A stretch of 64,000 bases of DNA from contig RXJW01000048.1 in assembly GCA_003963005.1 (NCBI GenBank), positions 1 through 64,000 of the forward strand, in the 5' to 3' direction. Within the stretch, counting starts at the first letter, position 1; every line of letters begins with the position of its first letter. This document shows, piece after piece, positions 32,426-40,397 of the stretch. The position numbers and the translations under genes were made by a program. Origin of the DNA: Burkholderiales bacterium (lineage in GTDB: Bacteria > Pseudomonadota > Gammaproteobacteria > Burkholderiales > Burkholderiaceae_C). A model generated the notes under the pieces. It made no database searches, had not been told where the DNA came from, and saw only the letters and a program-made list of their open reading frames with translations.

Positions 32426-32448
32426 GCCCCTGGTAGATCGGCCTTTTT
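32417..32448 (+). terminator. Terminator after fliC3 overlapping the fliD promoter
   Basis: GGCCGAT-13 nt-ATCGGCC then TTTTT: a 7-bp stem and five T, 62 bp after the fliC3 stop and 13 bp before fliD. It can end flagellin read-through. Transcripts begun at the overlapping sigma-28 promoter would start inside the hairpin and escape it. Confidence 0.8.
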
Positions 32449-32461
32449 GCATCGCTGAGCC

Positions 32462-33901
32462 ATGGCCACCATTTCATCTCTCGGACTCGGAAGCGGCCTC
32501 GACGTCGAATCCATCATCACCAAGTTGATGGCGGTCGAGCAGCAGCCGATCAATGACATCAACAAACGCACGGATGGGCTCAAGACCCAGCTGTCCACGT
32601 ACGGCCAGATTCAGAGCAGTCTGTCGAGCCTGCGCGATGCCGCGTCCAAGCTGACCAGCCCCGACACCTGGGCCGGCACCAAGGCGACGTCCAGCGACAC
32701 CAGCGCCGTCACGGTCACCGCCGGATCGGGCGCCGCGGTGACGAGTGCCAGCATCAGCGTGAGCCAGCTGGCCGCGGCTCAGACCCTGGCGTCCGCCACG
32801 TTCTCGAGCTCGACGGCGACGGTCGGCCAGGGTTCGATCACCATCGAGCTCGGCAGCTGGTCCACCGACGCGAACGGCGCCACCACATTCGCCGCCAAGT
32901 CGGGCGCCACGCCGGTCACCATCAACATCGGCACCGGGCAGGACCAGCTCGCGCAGGTCCGCGATCAGATCAACGCCGCGAACGCGGGCGTCATCGCTGC
33001 CGTCGTCACCGATGCCACCGGGTCACGCCTGACGCTGACGTCGCGCAACACCGGGGAAACGAACGGCTTTCGGGTGACGGTGAACGACGCAGACGGCAAC
33101 TCTGGTGACGCATCCGGCCTGTCGCAGCTGGCCTACGACCCGAGCACGACCGTGAGTCAGATGTCGCTCAGCCTGCCCGCGGCCAATGCACGCGCCATCC
33201 TGAACGGCTTGCCCATCAGCTCCGAGAGCAACTCGCTGGCCTCGGCGATCGACGGCCTGAACATCATCCTGCTCAAGACCACGCCGCCGGTCAGCATCAG
33301 CGTCAGCCAGGATGCCGATGCCATCAAGAAGGCGGTCACCGACTTCACGACGGCCTACAACGCCATCAACCAGTTGCTGCGCAGCCAGACCAAGTACGAC
33401 GCCGCCAGCAAGACGGCCGGGCCCCTGCAGGGCGACAGCACCGCGGTGGGGCTCAACAACCGGCTGCGCGGCATTGCCGGCGGCGTGACCTCGCTGGGCG
33501 GAACCTTGACGCGGCTTGCGGACGTCGGACTGGCGCCGGGCTCGGACGGCAACCTGCCCACGGCCGGCGCCAAGCTGGACAAGGCGCTCGCAAACCTGGC
33601 CGACCTGAAGCAGTTCTTCATGGGCGTCGACAAGACCGACGACAGCAACAGCGGCTTCGCGGTCCGCATCCGCTCACTGGTCGACCAGGTGCTGAGCATC
33701 GATGGCAGCGTGTCGGCCCGGGAGAAGGGCATCCAGGACCAGATCGACAGCAACAACAAGAACGTCGATGCCCTGTCCCAGCGCACCGCATCCACGGAGA
33801 AGCGCTTGCGCGCGCAGTACGCGGCGCTGGACACGAAGATGAGCCAGCTGAACAACCTGTCGAGCTACCTGACCCAGCAACTGGCCCAGCTCAACAAGTG
33901 A
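32462..33901 (+). CDS. fliD: Flagellar filament cap protein FliD
   Basis: 479 aa, usual FliD length. The N-terminal SSLGLGSGLDVESIITKLMAVEQQPI and the C-terminal coiled coil (DNNNKNVDALSQRTASTEKRLRAQYAALDTKMSQLNNLSSYLTQQL-like) are FliD hallmarks. The middle is Ser/Thr-rich. It forms the pentameric/hexameric cap that folds flagellin at the tip. It has its own sigma-28 promoter and a strong terminator, so it is a one-gene unit between the flagellins and fliST. Confidence 0.97.
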   Translation: MATISSLGLGSGLDVESIITKLMAVEQQPINDINKRTDGLKTQLSTYGQIQSSLSSLRDAASKLTSPDTWAGTKATSSDTSAVTVTAGSGAAVTSASISVSQLAAAQTLASATFSSSTATVGQGSITIELGSWSTDANGATTFAAKSGATPVTINIGTGQDQLAQVRDQINAANAGVIAAVVTDATGSRLTLTSRNTGETNGFRVTVNDADGNSGDASGLSQLAYDPSTTVSQMSLSLPAANARAILNGLPISSESNSLASAIDGLNIILLKTTPPVSISVSQDADAIKKAVTDFTTAYNAINQLLRSQTKYDAASKTAGPLQGDSTAVGLNNRLRGIAGGVTSLGGTLTRLADVGLAPGSDGNLPTAGAKLDKALANLADLKQFFMGVDKTDDSNSGFAVRIRSLVDQVLSIDGSVSAREKGIQDQIDSNNKNVDALSQRTASTEKRLRAQYAALDTKMSQLNNLSSYLTQQLAQLNK

Positions 33902-33923
33902 ACCTGCCGGACGCGGCCAGACA

Positions 33924-33947
33924 GGCGACCCCCGGGGTCGCCTTTTT
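33924..33947 (+). terminator. Intrinsic terminator after fliD
   Basis: GGCGACCCCCGGGGTCGCC then TTTTTCTT: a very stable GC stem with tiny loop and five T, 23 bp after the stop. Confidence 0.9.
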
Positions 33948-33987
33948 CTTGCGCTCGACGCGGCATCCGTCGCGCCGCCGGCAGTCT

Positions 33988-34022
33988 GCGGAACAAGCCC
34001 GAGAATGGGCGAAATGTTCCGC
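33988..34022. other. Nested inverted repeat before the fliST promoter
   Basis: GCGGAACA and TGTTCCGC form a perfect 8-bp outer stem, with an inner GCCC/GGGC stem. It ends 11 bp before the -35 of the fliST promoter. It could be an operator or simply a hairpin. Confidence 0.55.
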
Positions 34023-34032
34023 TTCAAGTGGC

Positions 34033-34059
34033 TCAAGTCAGCCCCGGGAAGGCCGAAAA
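34033..34059 (+). promoter_or_regulatory. Sigma-28 promoter of fliST
   Basis: TCAAGTCA-N11-GCCGAAAA: the -35 matches fliC2 exactly and the -10 is one base from GCCGATAA. It lies 35 bp before the fliS ATG. Confidence 0.75.
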
Positions 34060-34094
34060 ACAGTCAACACGACGACGCCTCTCCCGAGACCTCC

Positions 34095-34541
34095 ATGTAC
34101 GGCAACATGTCTTCCCCCTTCGCCTCCCGCAACCAGCGCGCCACCCTGTACGCCAAGGTCGGCCTGGAGACCGATGTGCAGTCCGCCAGCCCGCACCGCC
34201 TGGTCGCCATGCTGTTCGATGGTGTCTTCGATGCCATGAACCAGGCCGTGCAGGCCATCAAGATCGGCAACGTGGAGATCAAGGGCCGTGCACTGTCGCG
34301 CGCCGTGCGCATCCTCGACGAAGGGCTGCGTGCCGGGCTGGACCTGTCCGCCGGCCCCCTCGCCACGGACCTGCGCGAACTCTACGGATACGTCTGCATG
34401 CGCCTCACCCAGGCCAATCTGCACAGCGACCTGGCGGCGATCGAGGAATGCCAGCGTCTGCTCACCCCTGTGCGCGATGCCTGGAACGCCATCGCCCAGA
34501 CGCCGGCCGCCCTCGGTGCAGACGCTGCGCGCGCTGCCTGA
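34095..34541 (+). CDS. fliS: Flagellin export chaperone FliS
   Basis: 148 aa from MYGNMSSPFASRNQRATLYAKVGLETDVQSASPHRLVAMLFDG, the standard FliS opening; the ORF track adds 30 codons that overlap the promoter. Four-helix bundle with ALSRAVRILDEGLRAGLDLSAG. It binds the flagellin C-terminus to stop early polymerisation and helps export. It lies 33 bp before fliT. Confidence 0.96.
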   Translation: MYGNMSSPFASRNQRATLYAKVGLETDVQSASPHRLVAMLFDGVFDAMNQAVQAIKIGNVEIKGRALSRAVRILDEGLRAGLDLSAGPLATDLRELYGYVCMRLTQANLHSDLAAIEECQRLLTPVRDAWNAIAQTPAALGADAARAA

Positions 34542-34574
34542 GCTCTTCCACAAGATCCAGCCGGTGACTGCGCC

Positions 34575-34874
34575 ATGAACTCCGAATTGCTGAATTACTA
34601 CGAAGCCATCGAGCAGGCGAGTGCCGACATGCTGTCCGCCGCCCGCACCGGCAACTGGGACGAAGTCGTCAAGCTCGAAGGCGCCTGCGTGCTGTTGATT
34701 TCCCAGCTCAAGGCGGCGGCCAGCCACCAGCAGCTCGGCGCCGGCGAATCGCAGCTCAAGACGCGCATCATGCAGCGCATCCTGCTCAACGACGCCGAGA
34801 TCCGCCACCTGGCCGAGCCCTGGCTCGAAGACCTCGACCACGTCCTGAAAGGCAAGAGCCGACTCGTGCATTGA
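34575..34874 (+). CDS. fliT: FliT-like flagellar export chaperone
   Basis: 99 aa, small, helical and acidic (LLNYYEAIEQASADMLSAARTGNWDEVVKLEGACVLLISQL). Size, helical pattern and position directly after fliS identify it as FliT. FliT binds FliD and can act as an anti-FlhDC factor in enterics; that regulation is not established here. The ATG at 34575 lies 33 bp after the fliS stop. Confidence 0.88.
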   Translation: MNSELLNYYEAIEQASADMLSAARTGNWDEVVKLEGACVLLISQLKAAASHQQLGAGESQLKTRIMQRILLNDAEIRHLAEPWLEDLDHVLKGKSRLVH

Positions 34875-34923
34875 TGCCGGACTCGGCTGCGCAGCCTCGC
34901 CGGCGCGCGGCTACCATCGCGGC

Positions 34924-35655
34924 ATGAGCGCCCACGAAGCCATTCCGGAGGAACTGCGCGTCGCCTCCGCGGCCGAGATCACGGCCTATCTGCAGCAATT
35001 GCAGCGTGATGGCGCGGGCGTGCGGCTGAGCGGACCGCACGGCCAGGGGCTCGCCAGCCGGATCACCGTGCTCGACCCGGAGGCCGACCTGATCGGCCTG
35101 GCCCTGAGCACCGACCCCGACGGCATCAGCCAAGCGCTGGTGGCCGGCGGTGAGATCACCGCCGTGGCCTACCTGGGCACGATCAAGCTGCAGTTCGAAC
35201 TGGACGCCGCCGTCCTCGTCAGCGGCGACCAGGGCACCGTGCTGCGCAGCACGCTGCCAACCCGGCTGTACCGGTTCCAGCGCCGCCAGTCCTACCGCGT
35301 CCAACCTGCCGGCAGCACCTACCCGCGCGTCGTACTGCCCGGCGACGCGCAGCCCGGGCGCGCCCTGCGCGTGCTGGACGTCAGCATCGGCGGTCTGGCG
35401 CTGGCCCTGCCGCCCGACTTCGCGCCGCTGCCGACCGGCCAGGTCGCTGAAGGTCTGGTGCTGGAGCTGGACCGCATCAGTGCGCTGCGCGTGGCGCTGC
35501 TGCCCCACCACGTCAGCCCGATCAGCGGCGACAGCCACGGCATGCAGCAGCTGGGCTGCTCTTTCGTCGATCTCGACACCACGGCGACGCGGTCGCTGCA
35601 GGTCTACGTCGACCAGACTCAGAAGCGGCGCCGGCTGCTCAAGCTCGACCCATGA
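34924..35655 (+). CDS. ycgR: YcgR-type PilZ c-di-GMP flagellar brake
   Basis: 243 aa. The N-terminal YcgR_N domain (residues 1-115) is followed by a PilZ domain with both ligand motifs: RRQSYRV (RxxxR, Arg121 to Arg125) and DVSIGG (DxSxxG, from residue 153). When c-di-GMP is bound, such proteins slow the motor through MotA or FliG/FliM. The window encodes at least three GGDEF proteins that could supply the ligand. It is followed by a pseudopilin gene with an ATGA overlap. Confidence 0.92.
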   Translation: MSAHEAIPEELRVASAAEITAYLQQLQRDGAGVRLSGPHGQGLASRITVLDPEADLIGLALSTDPDGISQALVAGGEITAVAYLGTIKLQFELDAAVLVSGDQGTVLRSTLPTRLYRFQRRQSYRVQPAGSTYPRVVLPGDAQPGRALRVLDVSIGGLALALPPDFAPLPTGQVAEGLVLELDRISALRVALLPHHVSPISGDSHGMQQLGCSFVDLDTTATRSLQVYVDQTQKRRRLLKLDP

Positions 35656-36143
35656 CCCGGCGCCTGCGAGGCTTCACCTTGATCGAGGTGGCTTTCGTGA
35701 TGGTGCTGCTGGGCCTGATCCTGGCGGTGGCCGTCCCGAGCTATGCCGACCACCTCGCACGCCAGAAGCTGCGGCATGTCGCGGGCCTGCTGGAGCAGGA
35801 TCTGCGCCGCGCCCGCACGCTGAGCGTGGACGAAGGCCGCAACACCTATGTCAGCTTCAGCAGTGGCCGGCAATGGTGCTGGGGCCTGAGCCGCCAGGCC
35901 CCCTGCAACTGCGACACCGGCGCCCCCCGGTGCGAACTGGGCTCCGTGAATTCGCAGGACTTCAAGGGGACGCTGCTGCAGGCCGGCCAGGGTGTCACCT
36001 TCCAGGGCGGCATGGGCCAGGCGCTGAACTGGACGCGCATCGGCCTGTCCAACGACCGCAACCAGCAGCTACGCATCGACCTGAGCCCGGTCGGGCGGCC
36101 GCAGGTCTGCGGCACCGACGCCCGCAAGGTCGACGGCTGCTGA
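35652..36143 (+). CDS. GspH/FimT-type pseudopilin
   Basis: 163 aa. A short basic leader ends in Gly before FTLIEVAFVMVLLGLILAVAVPSYADH, the type IV prepilin cleavage site with conserved Glu+5 and hydrophobic helix. The rest is a small Cys-containing head (CWGLSRQAPCNCDTG; CGTDARKVDGC), likely disulfide-bonded. It is translationally coupled to ycgR by ATGA overlap and convergent with fliE. No other type II secretion or type IV pilus gene is nearby, so it is an orphan. Function in a flagellar cluster is unclear. Confidence 0.85.
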   Translation: MTRRLRGFTLIEVAFVMVLLGLILAVAVPSYADHLARQKLRHVAGLLEQDLRRARTLSVDEGRNTYVSFSSGRQWCWGLSRQAPCNCDTGAPRCELGSVNSQDFKGTLLQAGQGVTFQGGMGQALNWTRIGLSNDRNQQLRIDLSPVGRPQVCGTDARKVDGC

Positions 36144-36157
36144 GCCCCGCAGCAGGC

Positions 36158-36484
36158 TCAGATCTGCATGTTCATGATCTCGGAGTAGGCCGACACCAGT
36201 CGGTTGCGCACCTGCAGCGTGGCCTGGAAGCCGATCTGGGCCTTCTGCATGGCCACCATCGTCTCTTCGAGGCTGACGGTGGGGTTGTCCAGCTGCACCT
36301 CGCGCTGCAGGCGAGAGGCCTCCGTCTGCTGGGCGCTGACGTTCTTCAGGGCCTGGGTCATGGCGTCGCCGAAGCTCGCGCCAGCGGTCGCAGCGGGCTT
36401 GGCGGCCAGGGGCTGGCCATTGACTGCCAGCCCTGCACGGGCGGCAGCCTGGGCAAAGTCGAAGGGGCGCAGCTTCATGTCCAT
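36158..36484 (-). CDS. fliE: Flagellar hook-basal body protein FliE
   Basis: 108 aa from MDMKLRPF; the ORF track frame adds about 100 spurious codons reaching into fliF on the other strand. The C-terminal half (SFGDAMTQALKNVSAQQTEASRLQREVQLDNPTVSLEETMVAMQKAQIGFQATLQVRNRLVSAYSEIMNMQI) is classical FliE, the MS-ring to rod adaptor. It is divergent from fliF, an arrangement in which fliE is normally a separate transcript. Confidence 0.95.
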   Translation of the reverse strand: MDMKLRPFDFAQAAARAGLAVNGQPLAAKPAATAGASFGDAMTQALKNVSAQQTEASRLQREVQLDNPTVSLEETMVAMQKAQIGFQATLQVRNRLVSAYSEIMNMQI

Positions 36485-36632
36485 GGAGCGGCACTGTGGC
36501 ATCAAGTCACACGCGCGAAGCGTCGAGATGTGCGGGCGCGGTCGGCCACTTCCAAGCTTTCTTGAGGGGGGGCGACACAAATAATCTGCGCCATCGGTCG
36601 ACGTCCGACCCTGCCTCTGACCCCTGCCCTCG

Positions 36633-38324
36633 ATGGACAACGCCCTGAGCGCCCCCGCTGCCGCCGCCCCGGTGATGATCACGCCGGTCGATGCGCAGCC
36701 CAACTTCGTCCAGCGCCTGAACGGCCTGCCGCTGCGCAGCAAGCTCACGATGGGTGCCGGCCTGCTGGCCCTGGCCGGCGCAGTGCTGGCGATCACGCTG
36801 TGGTCCTCCCAGGGCGACTACCGACCGCTGTTCACCGGCCTGGCCGACAAGGACGGCGGCGCCGTCATCGGCCAGCTGGCGGCCATGCAGGTGCCCTACA
36901 AGCACGAGGCCGGCGGCACCATCCTCGTGCCGGCCGGCCAGGTCTACGAGCTGCGCATGAAACTCGCGGCACAAGGGCTGCCCAAGGGTGGCACCGGCAA
37001 TGCGGTCGGCTTCGAGCTGATGGACAAGTCCAGCATCGGGCAGACGCAGTTCAACGAGCGCCTGAACTTCCAGCGGGCGCTGGAGGGTGAACTCACCCGC
37101 ACGATCACCGCCATGTCCGACGTGGCCGATGCGCGCGTGCACCTGGCCATGCCGCAGCAGAACGGCTTCTTCCGCGAACAGCAGAAGCCCAGCGCCAGCG
37201 TGATGCTGACCCTGCGCGGCGGCCGTACGCTGGACCGCAGCCAGATCGCCGGCATCGTGCACCTCGTCTCCAGCAGCGTGCCCGAGCTCAACCCCAAGGC
37301 GGTCAGCGTGCTCGACCAGACCGGTGCCCTGCTCTCCCAGACCGGCGCAGACCCCGCCACCGGCCTGGACGGCCAGCAACTGCAGTACAAGCAGCAGATC
37401 GAGGCGGGCTACAACAAGCGCATCTTCGAGCTGCTCGAGCCCGTGGTGGGCCGCGACAACCTGCGTGCGACCGTGACCGCCGACGTCGACTTCTCGCAGA
37501 CGGAGGCGACCGCCGAGGAGTACCGCCCCAACCAGGGCCCCAACGCCCAGGCCGCGGTGCGCTCCAGCCAGAACAACGAGAGCATCAACGCCAACACCGC
37601 GCCGCCGACCGGCGTGCCGGGTGCCGCCACCAACCAGCCGCCCGTGCCGGCCACCGCCCCGATCAACGGCGCGAGCGCCCCGCTGCAGGCGGCCCAGGGC
37701 GGCGCTGGCACCAACAGCAGCCGCCGCGAGCAGGTCACCAACTACGAGCTCGACAAGACGGTGCGCGTGACGCGCGGCGCGGTCGGCAACGTCAAGCGGC
37801 TGAACGCGGCCATCGTCGTGAACCACCGCTCGGTGACGGACGCCAAGGGCAAGACCACCAACCAGCCGGTGCCGGCAGAGGAAATCAACCGGCTCACCGA
37901 CCTGGTGAAGGAAGCCATGGGCTTCAACGCGGACCGCGGCGACTCGGTCAAGGTGATCAGCGCTCCCTTCGTCGTTGACAAGGCCGAGCCCGTGGACGTG
38001 CCCTTCTACAAGCAGCCCTGGCTGATCGACATCGCCCGCAGCGCCATCGTGCCGCTGGCCTTCGTGGCCATCGCGCTGATCGCCGTCTTCGGCATGATCC
38101 GCCCGGCGATCAAGGCGGCCGCGCCGCTGCCGCCGGAGGACAAGCCCGAGACCGTCGACGAGGTCGTGGACGACACCGAACTGCTGCCCGGCGCGGACGG
38201 CATGCCCAAGCTCGAAGCCCCGGTCCACAGCGAAAAGCTCGACCGCGCCCGGTCGCTGGCGCGCGACAATCCGGTGGCGGTTGCCAACATCGTGCGCGAC
38301 TGGATGTCGGGCGAGGCGGCATAG
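36633..38324 (+). CDS. fliF: Flagellar MS-ring protein FliF
   Basis: 563 aa. Two transmembrane helices near residues 35-55 and 465-485 flank a large periplasmic part with ring-building motifs (LFTGLADKDGGAVIGQLAAMQVPYKHEAGGTILVP; LNFQRALEGELTRTITAMSDVADARVHLAMP). The C-terminal cytosolic tail (DRARSLARDNPVAVANIVRDWMSGEA) binds FliG. It starts the fliF-fliR block, divergent from fliE. The segment around residues 310-360 is Ala/Pro/Asn-rich and low complexity. Confidence 0.97.
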   Translation: MDNALSAPAAAAPVMITPVDAQPNFVQRLNGLPLRSKLTMGAGLLALAGAVLAITLWSSQGDYRPLFTGLADKDGGAVIGQLAAMQVPYKHEAGGTILVPAGQVYELRMKLAAQGLPKGGTGNAVGFELMDKSSIGQTQFNERLNFQRALEGELTRTITAMSDVADARVHLAMPQQNGFFREQQKPSASVMLTLRGGRTLDRSQIAGIVHLVSSSVPELNPKAVSVLDQTGALLSQTGADPATGLDGQQLQYKQQIEAGYNKRIFELLEPVVGRDNLRATVTADVDFSQTEATAEEYRPNQGPNAQAAVRSSQNNESINANTAPPTGVPGAATNQPPVPATAPINGASAPLQAAQGGAGTNSSRREQVTNYELDKTVRVTRGAVGNVKRLNAAIVVNHRSVTDAKGKTTNQPVPAEEINRLTDLVKEAMGFNADRGDSVKVISAPFVVDKAEPVDVPFYKQPWLIDIARSAIVPLAFVAIALIAVFGMIRPAIKAAAPLPPEDKPETVDEVVDDTELLPGADGMPKLEAPVHSEKLDRARSLARDNPVAVANIVRDWMSGEAA

Positions 38325-38339
38325 CGATATGCCCCTCGT

Positions 38340-38373
38340 CCAAGGCGCACCTTGGCCGGTCCCCCGAGGGGAC
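38340..38373. other. Hairpin pair in the fliF-fliG gap
   Basis: CCAAGG-CGCA-CCTTGG and GTCCCC-CGA-GGGGAC, both perfect 6-bp stems, lie just after the fliF stop. The rest of the 162-bp gap has more short GC palindromes (GATGC-TTGCG-GCATC). No T-run. Similar GC-rich hairpins lie after fliC2 and between flhD and flhC. Confidence 0.6.
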
Positions 38374-38486
38374 GGCGATGCTTGCGGCATCCAGCCGCGC
38401 GCACATCGCCGAACGGGCCGGCTTGGGAGCGGCCCGGCGCTCGGCCCGAGGGGATGCACTACGCTTGTGGTGCGTGAGGATTGAAC

Positions 38487-39482
38487 ATGGACGACAAGGG
38501 CATCGAGAACGCAGCCATCCTGTTGATGTCGCTCGGCGAGGAAGAAGCCAGCGAGGTCTTCAAGCATCTGTCGCCGAAGGAAGTGCAGGCGCTGGGCGAG
38601 ACGATCGCCAAGCTCAAGGTCATCAAGCGCGCGCAGGTCGAGGAGGTGCTCGAGAAGTTCGACTCGGTCGCCGAGACGCAAAGCACGCTGGTCACCGACA
38701 CCGACGAGTACGTGCGCGCCGTGCTGCGCAAGGCGCTCGGCGAGGACAAGGCCAACCTGCTGCTGGACCGCATCCTGCAAGGCAGCGACGTGTCCTCCAT
38801 CGAGAGCCTGAAGTGGATGGATGCCGCGAGCGTGGCCGAGCTCCTGCGCAACGAGCACCCGCAGATCATTGCCGCCATCCTGGCCCACCTGGACTACGAC
38901 CAGACCAGCCAGGTGCTCAAGCTGTTCACCGAGCGCGGCCGCAACGAGGTGCTGATCCGCATCGCCACGCTCGACGGCATCCAGCCGACGGCGCTGAAGG
39001 ACCTCAACGAGGTCATGAGCCAAATCCTGGCCGGCGGCGAGCGCATGAAGAAGAGCTCGCTGGGCGGCGCCAAGACGGCGGCGGAGATCATCAACATGAT
39101 GGGCTCCAGCGTCGAGGCCTCGGTGCTGGACTACATCCGCGAGGCCGATTCCGACCTGGCGCAGAAGATCATGGACAACATGTTCACGTTCGACGACGTG
39201 AACAAGATCGACGACAAGGGCATCCAGGCGATGCTCAAGGAAGTCCAGAGCGAGAGCCTCGTCGTGGCCCTCAAGGGCGCCAGTGCCGACCTGCGCGAGA
39301 AGATCTTCCGCAACATGTCCACCCGCGCGGCCGAGACGCTGCGGGAAGACCTCGAAACCCGCGGCCCGGTGCGCCTGTCCGAGGTCGAGGCCGAGCAGAA
39401 GGAAATGCTCAAGATCGTGCGCCGCCTCGTCGACGAAGGCCAGATCGTGCTCGCCGGCGGCGGCGACGACCAGTTTGTATGA
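38487..39482 (+). CDS. fliG: Flagellar motor switch protein FliG
   Basis: 331 aa from MDDKGIENAAILLMSLGEEEASEVFKHLSP, 6 bp after a GAGGA ribosome site; the ORF track TTG is two codons upstream. It carries the three FliG domains, including EHPQIIAAILAHLDYDQTSQVL (EHPQ motif) and the C-terminal torque helix with charged residues (LREKIFRNMSTRAAETLREDLETRGPVR). It connects MotA to rotor movement. It is followed by a repeat copy before fliH. Confidence 0.97.
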   Translation: MDDKGIENAAILLMSLGEEEASEVFKHLSPKEVQALGETIAKLKVIKRAQVEEVLEKFDSVAETQSTLVTDTDEYVRAVLRKALGEDKANLLLDRILQGSDVSSIESLKWMDAASVAELLRNEHPQIIAAILAHLDYDQTSQVLKLFTERGRNEVLIRIATLDGIQPTALKDLNEVMSQILAGGERMKKSSLGGAKTAAEIINMMGSSVEASVLDYIREADSDLAQKIMDNMFTFDDVNKIDDKGIQAMLKEVQSESLVVALKGASADLREKIFRNMSTRAAETLREDLETRGPVRLSEVEAEQKEMLKIVRRLVDEGQIVLAGGGDDQFV

Positions 39483-39512
39483 CGCAAGCCTGCAGGCTGC
39501 CCGCGCCCATGA

Positions 39513-39586
39513 AACACGCCACAGAGACGCAGAGACACAGAGACACGCCGTCTCTCTCTGTGTCTCTGTGTCTCGGTGGCTGTGTT
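39513..39586. repeat. CACAGAGR palindromic repeat, copy 3 (fliG/fliH gap)
   Basis: Left arm AACACGCCACAGAGACGCAG... and right arm ...TGTCTCGGTGGCTGTGTT are inverted copies with several mismatches. 8-bp CACAGAG(A/C)-type units are still clear. The right arm runs into the in-frame GTGGCTGTGTTC before fliH, giving the same MAVF extension as seen before flhA. Confidence 0.9.
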
Positions 39587-39605
39587 CTTCCCTCGGATCG
39601 CTGAC

Positions 39606-40397
39606 ATGGTCACCAGCCGCCAACCCCCTCGCCAGGTACCGCCGCCCGATCGCCGTGAAGGCGAGCGCCGTGCGCCCACCTACGCCCGTTTCATCCCGGG
39701 CGAAGAGATCCAGGGCGCCAAGGCCTGGAGCCTGGACAACCTGGGCAGCGCCCCGGCCTCCCCGTTTGCGCCGATGCGCCCAGGTGCGGCACAGGCCCAG
39801 CCACCGGCGCCCGCCGCGCCCGTCGAACCGCCGCCGCCGCCCGAACCGAGCGTTCAGGAGCAGGTGCACGCCGCCCGGCAGAGCGGCTACCAGGACGGCT
39901 ACCGCGATGGCATGGCCGCACTCGACGCCTTCAAGCAGAGCTTCGCCAAGCAGATGAGTGCGCAGATCGGCACGCTAGTGTCGAACTTCGATGCGGAAAT
40001 GCGGTCGCTCGAAGACGAGATGGCGGCGGCCGTCGCCCGCATTGCCGTCGAACTGGCCCGTCAGGTCGTGCGCAGCGAACTTGAGCAGCGCCCCGAGCTG
40101 ATCGCGCGGGTGGCGCATGACGCCGTCGAAGCCCTGCAGCTCTCGGCCCGGCACGTGCGCGTGCGTGTGCACCCAGACGACTTCGACCTGGTGCACGATG
40201 GCGCCGGCCGCGAGCTGGAGGCCCGTGAAGCGCAACTCGTGCCCGACCCGGAAGTGGCCCGCGGCGGCGTGAGGGTCGATGCCGACATCGCCAGCGTCGA
40301 CGCCACGCTGGCCACCCGCTGGCAGCAGGCCGTGTCGGCCATCGGCCAGCAGTCGATCTGGGAAGACCGCCGGGGCGGCAGCGATGACGACGAGTGA
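39606..40397 (+). CDS. fliH: Flagellar export ATPase regulator FliH
   Basis: 263 aa from [10 protein letters not shown]; the ORF track begins ten codons earlier inside the repeat arm. A Pro/Ala-rich N-terminal half ([20 protein letters not shown]) is followed by a helical stretch with glycine repeats ([21 protein letters not shown]) and the FliH/HrpE/YscL C-terminal domain. It binds the FliI ATPase and links it to the C-ring through FliN. The last 14 bp overlap fliI. Confidence 0.93.
   Translation: MVTSRQPPRQVPPPDRREGERRAPTYARFIPGEEIQGAKAWSLDNLGSAPASPFAPMRPGAAQAQPPAPAAPVEPPPPPEPSVQEQVHAARQSGYQDGYRDGMAALDAFKQSFAKQMSAQIGTLVSNFDAEMRSLEDEMAAAVARIAVELARQVVRSELEQRPELIARVAHDAVEALQLSARHVRVRVHPDDFDLVHDGAGRELEAREAQLVPDPEVARGGVRVDADIASVDATLATRWQQAVSAIGQQSIWEDRRGGSDDDE

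Noticed and set aside
36507-39869. 1120-aa minus ORF opposite fliF-fliH
   Set aside because: Long only because high GC removes stops; antisense of clear fli genes.
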